The position numbers and the translations under genes are program-made. 64,000 bases of DNA from an uncultured Lachnospiraceae bacterium (GTDB lineage: Bacteria; Bacillota; Clostridia; Lachnospirales; Lachnospiraceae), in assembly GCA_947626745.1 (NCBI GenBank), contig CANQTF010000001.1, positions 62,001 through 126,000 on the forward strand, in the 5' to 3' direction. Below are positions 44,232 through 52,245 of this stretch, piece after piece. The notes beneath the pieces were generated by a model. That model was not told the DNA's origin. It did not search any database and saw nothing but the letters and a program-made list of their open reading frames with translations. Every line of letters starts with the position of its first letter. Position 1 is the first letter of the stretch.

Positions 44232-44248
44232 TCCGAAAAGGCAAATAT

Positions 44249-44791
44249 ATGAACTATGCAGAGATCAAGAATTACGATATCGCTGACGGGCCGGGCGTGC
44301 GGTGCTCGCTTTTCGTGAGCGGCTGTACGCATCGGTGCGAGGGCTGCTTTAACGAGATGACATGGGATTTCGATTACGGCGCGCCCTTTGACGACAGCGT
44401 GCAGGAGAAGATACTCGACCACCTTGCGCCGGACTATATCGCGGGGCTTACGCTTCTTGGCGGCGAGCCTCTCGAATATGTGAATATGAGAGGGCTTCTG
44501 CCCTTGGTGAGAGAGGTCAGACGCCGTTTTCCGGACAAGACGATCTGGTGCTATACGGGGTATCTGTTTGAGCGCGATGTCTTGGGGAACTTCTGCGTTC
44601 GGTGGGACGGCATGAAGGAGTTCTTAGCCTGTATCGACGTGCTTGTGGACGGCGAATTTATTTTGGCAAAAAAGGATATCAGTCTGCGCTTCCGCGGGTC
44701 TTCCAACCAGCGCATCATCGACGTGAAGAGGTCGCTTGCGAGCGGAGAGACCGTGCTGTGGCAGGACGGGGAAGAAGACTGTAAATACTGA
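44249..44791 (+). CDS. nrdG: Anaerobic RNR-activating protein (radical SAM)
   Basis: 180 residues from ATG 44249; a longer frame from 44102 lies within nrdD and is rejected. The radical SAM motif CTHRCEGCFN (CxxxCxxC) near residue 26-33 holds the [4Fe-4S] cluster; YADGPGVR-like ADGPGVRCSLFVSGC precedes it and TLLGGEPLE follows. It generates the glycyl radical on NrdD using SAM. Second gene of the NrdR-controlled operon, ended by a strong hairpin. Confidence 0.95.
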   Translation: MNYAEIKNYDIADGPGVRCSLFVSGCTHRCEGCFNEMTWDFDYGAPFDDSVQEKILDHLAPDYIAGLTLLGGEPLEYVNMRGLLPLVREVRRRFPDKTIWCYTGYLFERDVLGNFCVRWDGMKEFLACIDVLVDGEFILAKKDISLRFRGSSNQRIIDVKRSLASGETVLWQDGEEDCKY

Positions 44792-44804
44792 CGGCGCATA
44801 GGAT

Positions 44805-44841
44805 AGGCTGCCCGCGGATGACCGGCGGACAGCCTTTTTTT
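44805..44841 (+). terminator. Terminator of nrdDG
   Basis: AGGCTG-C-CCGC (from 44805) pairs with GCGG-A-CAGCCT (up to 44834), one internal mismatch, followed by seven T. It separates nrdG from the convergent ABC permease gene. Confidence 0.88.
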
Positions 44842-44846
44842 GTGCG

Positions 44847-45668
44847 TCAATACTTCTTGCGGTAATAGTGCTCCAGATTCTGTATCAGTTTGTAGAAGAT
44901 CATGGCGATCACGCACAGGATGATGATAGAGGTGATCATCATATTCAGTTGGAATACCTGAGAACCGTAGATGATCAGATAGCCGAGCCCGCGCCTTGCG
45001 GCGAGGAATTCTCCGATGATGACGCCCACGAGCGAAAGACCGATATTGACCTTCATGTTGCTTAGGATCAGCGGTATCGAGCTTGGGAATATCACCTTGA
45101 AAAATGCGTCCCGGCGATTGCCGCCCAAGGTGTAGATCAGTTTCAGCATCTCGGGATCCGACTGGCAGAAGCCGGTGTACAGATTGATCACGGATCCGAA
45201 GACGGCGACGGAGATCCCAGCGACGATGATCGTGCCGGTGCCTGTGCCGAGCCAGACGATCAGAAGCGGCGCGAGGGCTGATTTCGGCAGGGAATTGAGG
45301 ACGACCAGATAGGGCTCCAATACTTCGGCGAGGGTCTGTATATACCACAGGACCGATGCCGCCAGCAGACTGCCGAGGGTGACGAGGACAAAACTGACGA
45401 TGATCTCTAAGAGGGTGACGCCCGTGTGTGTGAAGAAAGAACGGTCGGCGATCATGTGATACAGATAGGTCACGATGCCGCTCGGACTGCTGAAAAAGAA
45501 GGCGTCGATCCAGCCAAGCCGTGCGGCCAGTTCCCAAGCGCCTAAGAAGGCGGCTGTCAGGAGCAGTCTGGACAGTGCAACGACATGGTGGTGATGTCTG
45601 TGCGACCTCAGAAATATAAGTTGGTTGGCGGAAATGTCATCAGCCCGTTGGGACATCTGACTGTTCAT
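44847..45668 (-). CDS. ABC transporter permease (NitT/TauT, SsuC type)
   Basis: 273 residues, about six membrane helices. The EAA loop that contacts the ATPase reads LGGNRRDAFFKVIFPSSIPLIL near residues 180-200. An unusual His-rich stretch RSHRHHHHVV lies near residues 22-31, before the first helix. The family imports sulfonates, nitrate, cyanate, thiamine precursors and similar small molecules; the substrate is not defined here. The start codon lies 29 bases inside the ATPase gene end, with GGAGGTG upstream. No binding-protein gene is adjacent. Confidence 0.88.
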   Translation of the reverse strand: MNSQMSQRADDISANQLIFLRSHRHHHHVVALSRLLLTAAFLGAWELAARLGWIDAFFFSSPSGIVTYLYHMIADRSFFTHTGVTLLEIIVSFVLVTLGSLLAASVLWYIQTLAEVLEPYLVVLNSLPKSALAPLLIVWLGTGTGTIIVAGISVAVFGSVINLYTGFCQSDPEMLKLIYTLGGNRRDAFFKVIFPSSIPLILSNMKVNIGLSLVGVIIGEFLAARRGLGYLIIYGSQVFQLNMMITSIIILCVIAMIFYKLIQNLEHYYRKKY

Positions 45669-46437
45669 TCGTCAACACCTCCCACAAGTGATTGAAGTAG
45701 AGTTGATATTCCGCGGTCCCCCTGATCTGCAGCGGGTCGCTGCGGTCAACGGCAAACCGGATGGGCATCTCGCATTTGACACAGGCCGGTCTTTTGGACA
45801 GAACAAGCACACGGTCGGCCAGCGTGATCGCCTCGGACAGATCATGCGTGATCAGAATGGCGGTCTTGTCGGTGCCGCGGATGATCTGCGCGATGTCGGC
45901 AGAGACGTTGAGCCTTGTCTGAGAATCCAAGGCGCTGAACGGTTCGTCTAACAGAAAAAGGTCCGGATGGACCGCCATTGTCCGTATGAGGGCCGCGCGC
46001 TGCCGCATGCCGCCGGAAAGCTCGGAAGGTTTCTTGTCCTTGAACGCATAGAGATCGTAATCTTTGAGAAGCTGCAGTACATAGTCCCGGCTTTCCTGAT
46101 CCAGCGTATGATTTAATTCCGGACCGAGCAGGACATTCTGCAGGATCGTGCGCCATTCAAAAAGGTGATCGCGCTGCAGCATATAACCGATTTTCATAAC
46201 ACTGCCGACGCCGCAGTCCGTGACATATTGCCCTCGGTAGAACAGGTCGCCTTCCTCGGGGGTCAGCAGACCGGCAATGATGGACAGAAGCGTTGACTTG
46301 CCGCAGCCGCTCGGGCCTACGATAGCGAGAAATTCCCCCTGCGACACTTCAAAAGATATATGCGACAATGCGGGGATCTCTCCCTTCAGGTTGTGATAGG
46401 CATAGGAGATATCATGCAGCGATAACAGCAATTCCAT
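45640..46437 (-). CDS. ABC transporter ATP-binding protein (NitT/TauT type)
   Basis: 265 residues. Walker A GPSGCGKST near 42-50, Q-loop MLQRDHLFEW near 88, signature LSGGMRQR near 139, Walker B LFLLDEPFSALD near 160, and H-loop ITHDLSEAI. It powers the permease encoded next. A divergent promoter region of about 125 bases separates it from argH. An imperfect palindrome at 46460-46473 in that region is a possible operator. Confidence 0.9.
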   Translation of the reverse strand: MELLLSLHDISYAYHNLKGEIPALSHISFEVSQGEFLAIVGPSGCGKSTLLSIIAGLLTPEEGDLFYRGQYVTDCGVGSVMKIGYMLQRDHLFEWRTILQNVLLGPELNHTLDQESRDYVLQLLKDYDLYAFKDKKPSELSGGMRQRAALIRTMAVHPDLFLLDEPFSALDSQTRLNVSADIAQIIRGTDKTAILITHDLSEAITLADRVLVLSKRPACVKCEMPIRFAVDRSDPLQIRGTAEYQLYFNHLWEVLTNEQSDVPTG

Positions 46438-46459
46438 AGAATAACAACTCCTTATCGTT

Positions 46460-46473
46460 ATACGATATTGTAT
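46460..46473. promoter_or_regulatory. Imperfect palindrome upstream of ABC operon
   Basis: ATACGATATTGTAT matches its own reverse complement at 12 of 14 positions and lies 23 bases upstream of the ATPase start. The minus-strand TACAAT inside it could be a -10 box. Operator role is inferred. Confidence 0.35.
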
Positions 46474-46499
46474 GAATCAGAAGAAAATATGTGTTTTGA

Positions 46500-46528
46500 T
46501 TGAAAAGAAATCCATTTTGTGATATCAT
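46500..46528 (+). promoter_or_regulatory. Promoter of argH-asd
   Basis: TTGAAA (46500-46505), 17-base spacer, TATCAT (46523-46528), about 35 bases before the argH start. Confidence 0.65.
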
Positions 46529-46563
46529 CAAATTCAGATTTAATTAAAGTGGAGGAATAGCGC

Positions 46564-47964
46564 ATGGCACAGTTGTGGGGCGGCCGTTTTACCAAGGAGA
46601 CGGACCGGCTTGTATATAACTTTAATGCATCGATCTCTTTTGACCAAAAATTTTTTGCGCAGGACATCGAGGGCAGTATCGCGCATGTTGTCATGCTGGC
46701 CAAGCAGGGTATCTTGACGAAGGATGAGAAAGATATCATCTTGAAGGGCCTCACCGGGATCCGCAGGGACGTGGACGAGGGCAGACTGCAGATCACGGAA
46801 GAATATGAGGATATCCACAGCTTTGTGGAAGCGAACCTGATCGAGCGCGTCGGCGACGTGGGCAAGAAGCTGCACACGGGCAGGAGCCGCAACGATCAGG
46901 TGGCGCTCGATATGCGGCTGTATACGCGGCTGGAAGTGCTCTATGTGGACGGGCTTGTGAAAGAGCTGCTGCGCACGCTGCTGCGCATCATGGAGGAAAA
47001 TACGGGCACATATATGCCCGGTTTCACGCATATGCAGAAGGCGCAGCCGGTGACGCTGGCGCACCATGTGGGCGCTTACTTCGAGATGTTCAAGCGTGAC
47101 AGATCCCGTTTGAAGGATATTTACTTCCGCATGAATTACTGTCCGCTCGGCGCGGGGGCGCTGGCGGGCACGACCTATCCGCTGGACAGGAATTACACGG
47201 CGTCTCTGCTGGGCTTCGAGGGGCCGACCCTGAACAGTATGGATTCCGTCGCGGACAGGGATTATGTGATAGAGTTCCTGTCGGCGCTGTCCGTGATCAT
47301 GATGCATCTGAGCCGTTTCTGCGAGGAGATCATCATCTGGAACAGCGACGAGTACCGTTTCGTGGAGATCGATGACGCGTATTCCACGGGAAGCAGCATC
47401 ATGCCGCAGAAGAAGAATCCCGATATCGCGGAGCTGATACGCGGCAAGACCGGCAGGGTGTACGGCGCGCTCGTCTCGATCCTCACGACGATGAAGGGAC
47501 TCCCGCTCGCCTACAACAAGGATATGCAGGAAGACAAAGAACTGACCTTTGACGCCATCGACACGGCGAAGGGCTGCCTCGGCCTGTTCGAGGGTATGGT
47601 CCGCACCATGAGATTCAGGAAGGACGTGATGGAGAAGAGCGCCATGCGGGGCTTCACCAATGCGACGGACGCGGCGGACTATCTGGTGGGAAAGGGCGTG
47701 CCGTTCCGCGATGCGCACGGCATCATCGGCAGACTGGTCCTGTACTGTATCGACAGACAATGTGCGATAGAGGATCTTACCCTGGAAGAGTTGAAGAGCA
47801 TCAGCCCGGCGTTCGAGGAGGATATCTATGACGCCGTCAGCTTAAAGACCTGTGTGGAGAAGCGTCTGACGCTCGGCGCACCGGGCGCTGAGGCCATGAA
47901 AAAGATAATTGCAGCAGAGAGAGAATATCTTGAAAAAGACTGGCAGATAGAAAGGAGCATATGA
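46564..47964 (+). CDS. argH: Argininosuccinate lyase
   Basis: Splits argininosuccinate into arginine and fumarate. 466 residues, family length. N-terminal [22 protein letters not shown] near 100-110, TH(M)[11 protein letters not shown] near 155, and the fumarase/lyase signature [12 protein letters not shown] near 279-290. argG is not in the window. RBS GGAGGAATAGC. asd follows one base after the stop, an unusual pairing of Arg and Asp-family synthesis. Confidence 0.97.
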   Translation: MAQLWGGRFTKETDRLVYNFNASISFDQKFFAQDIEGSIAHVVMLAKQGILTKDEKDIILKGLTGIRRDVDEGRLQITEEYEDIHSFVEANLIERVGDVGKKLHTGRSRNDQVALDMRLYTRLEVLYVDGLVKELLRTLLRIMEENTGTYMPGFTHMQKAQPVTLAHHVGAYFEMFKRDRSRLKDIYFRMNYCPLGAGALAGTTYPLDRNYTASLLGFEGPTLNSMDSVADRDYVIEFLSALSVIMMHLSRFCEEIIIWNSDEYRFVEIDDAYSTGSSIMPQKKNPDIAELIRGKTGRVYGALVSILTTMKGLPLAYNKDMQEDKELTFDAIDTAKGCLGLFEGMVRTMRFRKDVMEKSAMRGFTNATDAADYLVGKGVPFRDAHGIIGRLVLYCIDRQCAIEDLTLEELKSISPAFEEDIYDAVSLKTCVEKRLTLGAPGAEAMKKIIAAEREYLEKDWQIERSI

Positions 47965-47965
47965 T

Positions 47966-49051
47966 ATGAGCGACAAACTGAAAGTGGGGATCTTAGGCGG
48001 AACAGGCATGGTGGGACAGCGATTCATCGCGCTTCTGGAAAACCATCCGTGGTTTGAGGTGACGACGATCGCAGCGAGCCCGCGCTCCGCGGGCAAAACA
48101 TACGCGGAGGCTGTGGGCGACAGGTGGAAGATGACGACGCCCATGCCCGAGGCCGTTAAAAATATGATCGTTAAGAATGTAAACGAAGTGGACGCGGTGG
48201 CCGGCGAGGTCGATTTTGTCTTTTCCGCAGTGGATATGACGAAGGAAGAGATCAAAAAGATCGAGGAGGATTACGCGAAAGCGGAGACGCCGGTCGTGTC
48301 CAACAACAGCGCGCACCGCTGGACGCCGGATGTGCCGATGGTCGTTCCGGAGATCAACGCGGATCATTTCGCGGTGATCGAGGCGCAAAAGAAGCGTCTG
48401 GGAACGACACGGGGCTTCATCGCCGTGAAGCCCAACTGCTCGATCCAGAGCTATGCTCCGGTGCTGACCGCGTGGAAAGAGTTCGAGCCCTATGAGGTCG
48501 TCGCCACCACCTATCAGGCGATCTCCGGTGCGGGCAAGACCTTCAAGGACTGGCCCGAGATGATCGAGAACGTGATCCCGTATATCGGCGGCGAGGAGGA
48601 AAAGAGTGAGAAGGAGCCGCTCAGGATATGGGGCAGGGTCGAAAACGGTCAGATCGTTCCCGCCGCCGAGCCGGTCATCACATGTCAGTGTATCCGCATA
48701 CCCGTTCTGAACGGCCACACGGCGGCAGTATTCGTGAAGTTCCGCAAGAAACCCACGAAGGAGCAGCTTGTGGAGAAGCTCGTACATTTCAAGGGGCTTC
48801 CGCAGGAGCTGCAGCTTCCGAGCGCGCCGAAGCAGTTCATTCAGGTGATGGAAGAGGACAACAGACCCCAGGTCAAGCTGGATGTTGATTACGAGAACGG
48901 CATGGGTATCAGTGTCGGCAGGATCAGGGAGGACAGCGTGTACGACTGGAAGTTTGTAGGACTTTCCCACAATACGGTCCGCGGCGCCGCAGGCGGGGCG
49001 ATCTTGTGTGCGGAGACGCTGAAGGCTATGGATTACATCGATCGGAAATAG
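47966..49051 (+). CDS. asd: Aspartate-semialdehyde dehydrogenase (archaeal/fungal-like type)
   Basis: Reduces aspartyl phosphate to the semialdehyde for Lys, Met and Thr. 361 residues. NADP-binding GGTGMVGQRFIALL at the N-terminus; catalytic Cys in VKPNCSIQSYAPVL near residue 155; AISGAGKTFKDWPEMIENV near 185; and the HNTVRGAAGGAIL tail. Spacing and the GAGKT block resemble the archaeal/fungal class rather than the E. coli one. The start lies 1 base after argH with GGAGCATATG upstream, so translation is coupled. Confidence 0.95.
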   Translation: MSDKLKVGILGGTGMVGQRFIALLENHPWFEVTTIAASPRSAGKTYAEAVGDRWKMTTPMPEAVKNMIVKNVNEVDAVAGEVDFVFSAVDMTKEEIKKIEEDYAKAETPVVSNNSAHRWTPDVPMVVPEINADHFAVIEAQKKRLGTTRGFIAVKPNCSIQSYAPVLTAWKEFEPYEVVATTYQAISGAGKTFKDWPEMIENVIPYIGGEEEKSEKEPLRIWGRVENGQIVPAAEPVITCQCIRIPVLNGHTAAVFVKFRKKPTKEQLVEKLVHFKGLPQELQLPSAPKQFIQVMEEDNRPQVKLDVDYENGMGISVGRIREDSVYDWKFVGLSHNTVRGAAGGAILCAETLKAMDYIDRK

Positions 49052-49070
49052 ATACAAAAGACGGGGAGGC

Positions 49071-49102
49071 GGCTGTCCGCGTTTGGGGAAGCGCGGACAG
49101 TC
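49071..49102 (+). other. RNA hairpin between ribosome site and start of the EAL gene
   Basis: GGCTGTCCGCG (49071-49081) pairs with CGCGGACAGTC (49092-49102), 11 base pairs with one G-U and no T-run. GGGGAGG (49063-49069) lies just before the hairpin, and the ATG at 49115 just after it. Confidence 0.6.
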
Positions 49103-49114
49103 ACGGTATAGCAT

Positions 49115-50839
49115 ATGGATGAATTGAAATATCAGGTCGATCTGCTGAGCGCGATGAACGAAAAACTCCGCAGGGACGAAAAGATGCTCCGCCTCATCTG
49201 CGATACGTCGAACAGTGCGTTCCTGTATTACAGCTATGCGGAGGACCGTTATCAGACGGTGGCGAACTGGGATCATTTCTTTCCCTTTGCCGTCGCGTCG
49301 GCACACGATCTGAACAGGCTGTATGACTGCGTGGAAAAGCAGAGCGAGATACCGCTCAGGGAAGTGCTTTTTATCGAGAAGCAGGATCTGCAGAGCCAGA
49401 CGATCCAAGTCAAGATGAAGGACAAACCGATCTATCTGGAAGTGGAGACGCGCATCGTCTACGATGCGGCGGGAAGACCGACGGACAAGATCGTGCGCTT
49501 TAAAGACGTCACGAAGCAGAATGCACAGAACGACGAGCTGACTTATCTGGCGTACTATGACGCCCTGACGGGCTTATACAACAGAAATTATTTCGTCAGG
49601 CTTGTGGGCGAGTTTATCCGGAAGGCAGAGGAGAAGCATACCTCGGTGGCGGTCATGTTTTTGGATTTTGATGATTTCCGCAGGGTCAACGACGGCATGG
49701 GCATCATCGTGGGCGATGAGCTTGTGCAGGTATTCGGGCAGTTTCTGTCGGGGCTGATGGACGAGAACGTCGTGGTGTCTCATTTCAACAGCGATCTCTA
49801 CTGTATTGGTATCTATGATGCCCGCGGGGCGAGGAACGCGGATACGATCTATAAGATGATCAAGGAACGGCTCAGGCAGCCCTTCGTTTTGTCGGGCGGA
49901 CAGGAGATCTCGATCACGATCTCCGTCGGCGTGGCGGAGTATCCGGAGGCGGCCTCGAATACGCTGGAGCTGATCAACTGCGCGGAGATCGTCATGTTCA
50001 AGGCGAAGAACATGGGTAAGGACAAGGTGCTGTACTACGACGGCATGATCCTGGAGGAGTTCATCAAGAATGTCACGATAGAGAACAAGCTGAAGGACGC
50101 TTTTTTTCATCAGAACTTCCTCATGTACTATCAGCCGCAGTTTTACACGGCGACCAGGAAGCTGCGCGGCGTGGAAGCGCTGATCCGCTGGAAAGACGAA
50201 AAGGGGAAGATGATCAGTCCGTCGGTCTTTATTCCGATCGCCGAGAAGAGCGGTTCTATCGTGTCGATCGGCATGTGGGTGATCGAGGAGAGTCTCAGGA
50301 CTTATGCCGAATGGAAGCGCAGATATCGCTATCCGCTCGTCATGTCGATCAATATCTCGGCGCTCCAGTACAGACAGCAGGATTTTGTGGAAAAGCTGAC
50401 GCAGATGATGGACAGCTACGGCGTCTCGCCGGAAGAGCTGGAGCTGGAGATCACGGAATCCGTCCTGATCGGCGATTTTCAGGAGATCATGGATAAGCTG
50501 GAGACGCTCCGGGGTATCGGCATCAGGATATCGCTGGACGATTTCGGGACGGGGTACTCATCACTGTCTTACCTGAAGGGACTCCCGATCGACACGCTCA
50601 AGATCGATAAGTCTTTTATCGATACGGTGATCACGGACGAGAATACAAGGATCATCACGGAGTCTATCATACATATGGTGAAAAAGCTGGGATACGAGAC
50701 GATCGCCGAGGGCGTCGAGACGGAGGAACAGTACCGCTATCTGCAAGAGGCCGGCTGCGACAACATACAGGGTTATCTTTTCGGCAGACCGATGCCGTCC
50801 GAGAAGATCGAAGAGCTGTTAGCCGATATGACCGCATAG
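49115..50839 (+). CDS. PAS-like / degenerate GGDEF / EAL protein (c-di-GMP phosphodiesterase)
   Basis: 574 residues, cytoplasmic. A short helix and PAS-like region (1-135), a GGDEF fold (about 140-310) whose signature is FNSDL (224-228) instead of GGDEF, and an EAL domain (about 322-574). The EAL motifs are intact: EAL 354-356, ELEITES, DDFGTGYSSLSYLK, KIDKSFI, IAEGVET, QGYLFGRPMP. It should hydrolyse cyclic di-GMP, with the GGDEF part at most a GTP sensor. No ribosome site lies next to the ATG; one lies beyond a hairpin. The ATPase gene follows 16 bases after its stop. Confidence 0.92.
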   Translation: MDELKYQVDLLSAMNEKLRRDEKMLRLICDTSNSAFLYYSYAEDRYQTVANWDHFFPFAVASAHDLNRLYDCVEKQSEIPLREVLFIEKQDLQSQTIQVKMKDKPIYLEVETRIVYDAAGRPTDKIVRFKDVTKQNAQNDELTYLAYYDALTGLYNRNYFVRLVGEFIRKAEEKHTSVAVMFLDFDDFRRVNDGMGIIVGDELVQVFGQFLSGLMDENVVVSHFNSDLYCIGIYDARGARNADTIYKMIKERLRQPFVLSGGQEISITISVGVAEYPEAASNTLELINCAEIVMFKAKNMGKDKVLYYDGMILEEFIKNVTIENKLKDAFFHQNFLMYYQPQFYTATRKLRGVEALIRWKDEKGKMISPSVFIPIAEKSGSIVSIGMWVIEESLRTYAEWKRRYRYPLVMSINISALQYRQQDFVEKLTQMMDSYGVSPEELELEITESVLIGDFQEIMDKLETLRGIGIRISLDDFGTGYSSLSYLKGLPIDTLKIDKSFIDTVITDENTRIITESIIHMVKKLGYETIAEGVETEEQYRYLQEAGCDNIQGYLFGRPMPSEKIEELLADMTA

Positions 50840-50855
50840 CGTTTTGGGGGAATTT

Positions 50856-52217
50856 ATGCTGCTTGGAAGAACATCGGAATTGAAGTATCTGAATAACTAT
50901 TTTGACAGAGAAGGCAGTCAGATCTTAGTCGTGTACGGGCAGAAATATATCGGTAAGACGACGCTGGTGAGGGAGTTCATGGAAGACAAGGACGGGTATT
51001 ATTACCTTGCCAGAGCCTGTTCCGAGAGGGAGCAGGTGTACCAGTGGAGCGCCCAGCTTGCGCGCGACGGCTACGAGACGGAGCAGTTTCCTTCTTTTCA
51101 CGACATCTTTGCGAAGATTACGAGACGCGCGCCCGGCAAGAAGGTGCTTGTGATCGACGAGTTTCAGAATATCGTCAGGGCGAGCAGCGGCTTTATGAAA
51201 GAGCTTGTGGCTTTTGTGCATAATCAGTGGAACCGCGATGAAGTCATGGTGATCCTGTGCAGTTCTTCGATCGGCTGGATCGAAAACAGTATGGTCACGC
51301 GTATCGGGGAGGCCGCTTACGAGCTGTCGGGCTTTCTCAAGATCCGCGAGATGCCGTTTGAGGATATTGCGGAGAGATTCCCGAATTTCCGCATCGAGGA
51401 GTGTGTGGAGGCGTATGCTGTACTGGGCGGGTTTCCGGGACTGTGGAATCGGTTTGACGACAGACTGACGATACAGCAGAATATTTGCCGGCACATTTTG
51501 GACTGCAACAGCTTCCTCTTCGAGGAGGGGGAGCGCATGCTGACGGACCAGCTGCGCGAGCCGGGCGTCTACAACACGATCCTCGCCTCGATCGCGGCGG
51601 GCAGACATAAGCTCAACGATCTGTATCTGCACACGGAGTTTTCACGGGCCAAGATCAGCGTCTATCTGAAGAATCTGATCGAGCTGGAGCTGGTCGAAAA
51701 AGTATTCTCCTACGATACCGCCGGCAAGGACAACGTGCAGAAGGGGATCTACCGGATCAGCCACCCCTTTGTGGACTTTTACTACACTTATATGTACCCG
51801 CACCTGAGCGATCTGCATACGCTCTCCGTGGGAGAGTTTTACAACCGGTACATCGCCCCCGATTTCAGGAAATATGTGTCGGGCTACTTCAAAAAAATAT
51901 GCCGGCAGCACCTGACGAAGCTGAACAAGCGCGGCAGACTGCCTATCGTTCTCGACACCGTGGGAGAGTGGGTCGGCAAGGACGGCGCGCTGGATATCAT
52001 AGCGCAGGACGAGGAGCGGCGCACGCTGATAGGGCTGTGCTGTTGGGAGAAACCGGTGGCGTATGAGGATTACGAAGAACTGCTGGCCTATGCGAAAAAA
52101 GCCAAGATCGGAGCGGACTTTGTCTATATGTACACGGCGTTCCGCTTCGACGAGCGGCTGAATCTGGAGGCCAAGGTCAGACCGAACCTGAAGCTGATAC
52201 AGATCGCGGATCTGTAG
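50856..52217 (+). CDS. ATPase with DUF234-like C-terminus
   Basis: 453 residues from ATG 50856, preceded by TTGGGGGAA; a TTG at 50844 is less likely. Walker A YGQKYIGKTTLV near 25-36, Walker B VLVIDEFQNI near 96-105, then a winged-helix-like part (about 230-290). The C-terminal DUF234-type segment keeps the Asp of a PD-(D/E)xK nuclease (GKDGALDIIAQ), but the usual E-x-K position reads LCCW. The substrate is unknown. It sits between an EAL protein and topB, probably on one transcript. Confidence 0.82.
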   Translation: MLLGRTSELKYLNNYFDREGSQILVVYGQKYIGKTTLVREFMEDKDGYYYLARACSEREQVYQWSAQLARDGYETEQFPSFHDIFAKITRRAPGKKVLVIDEFQNIVRASSGFMKELVAFVHNQWNRDEVMVILCSSSIGWIENSMVTRIGEAAYELSGFLKIREMPFEDIAERFPNFRIEECVEAYAVLGGFPGLWNRFDDRLTIQQNICRHILDCNSFLFEEGERMLTDQLREPGVYNTILASIAAGRHKLNDLYLHTEFSRAKISVYLKNLIELELVEKVFSYDTAGKDNVQKGIYRISHPFVDFYYTYMYPHLSDLHTLSVGEFYNRYIAPDFRKYVSGYFKKICRQHLTKLNKRGRLPIVLDTVGEWVGKDGALDIIAQDEERRTLIGLCCWEKPVAYEDYEELLAYAKKAKIGADFVYMYTAFRFDERLNLEAKVRPNLKLIQIADL

Positions 52218-52245
52218 GCGGTATCGGACGGGTAACGAGGGATCT

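Noticed and set aside
47993..49408. 471-residue antisense frame across asd
   Set aside because: Shadow of asd and the start of the EAL gene; it lacks any domain and crosses two real genes.
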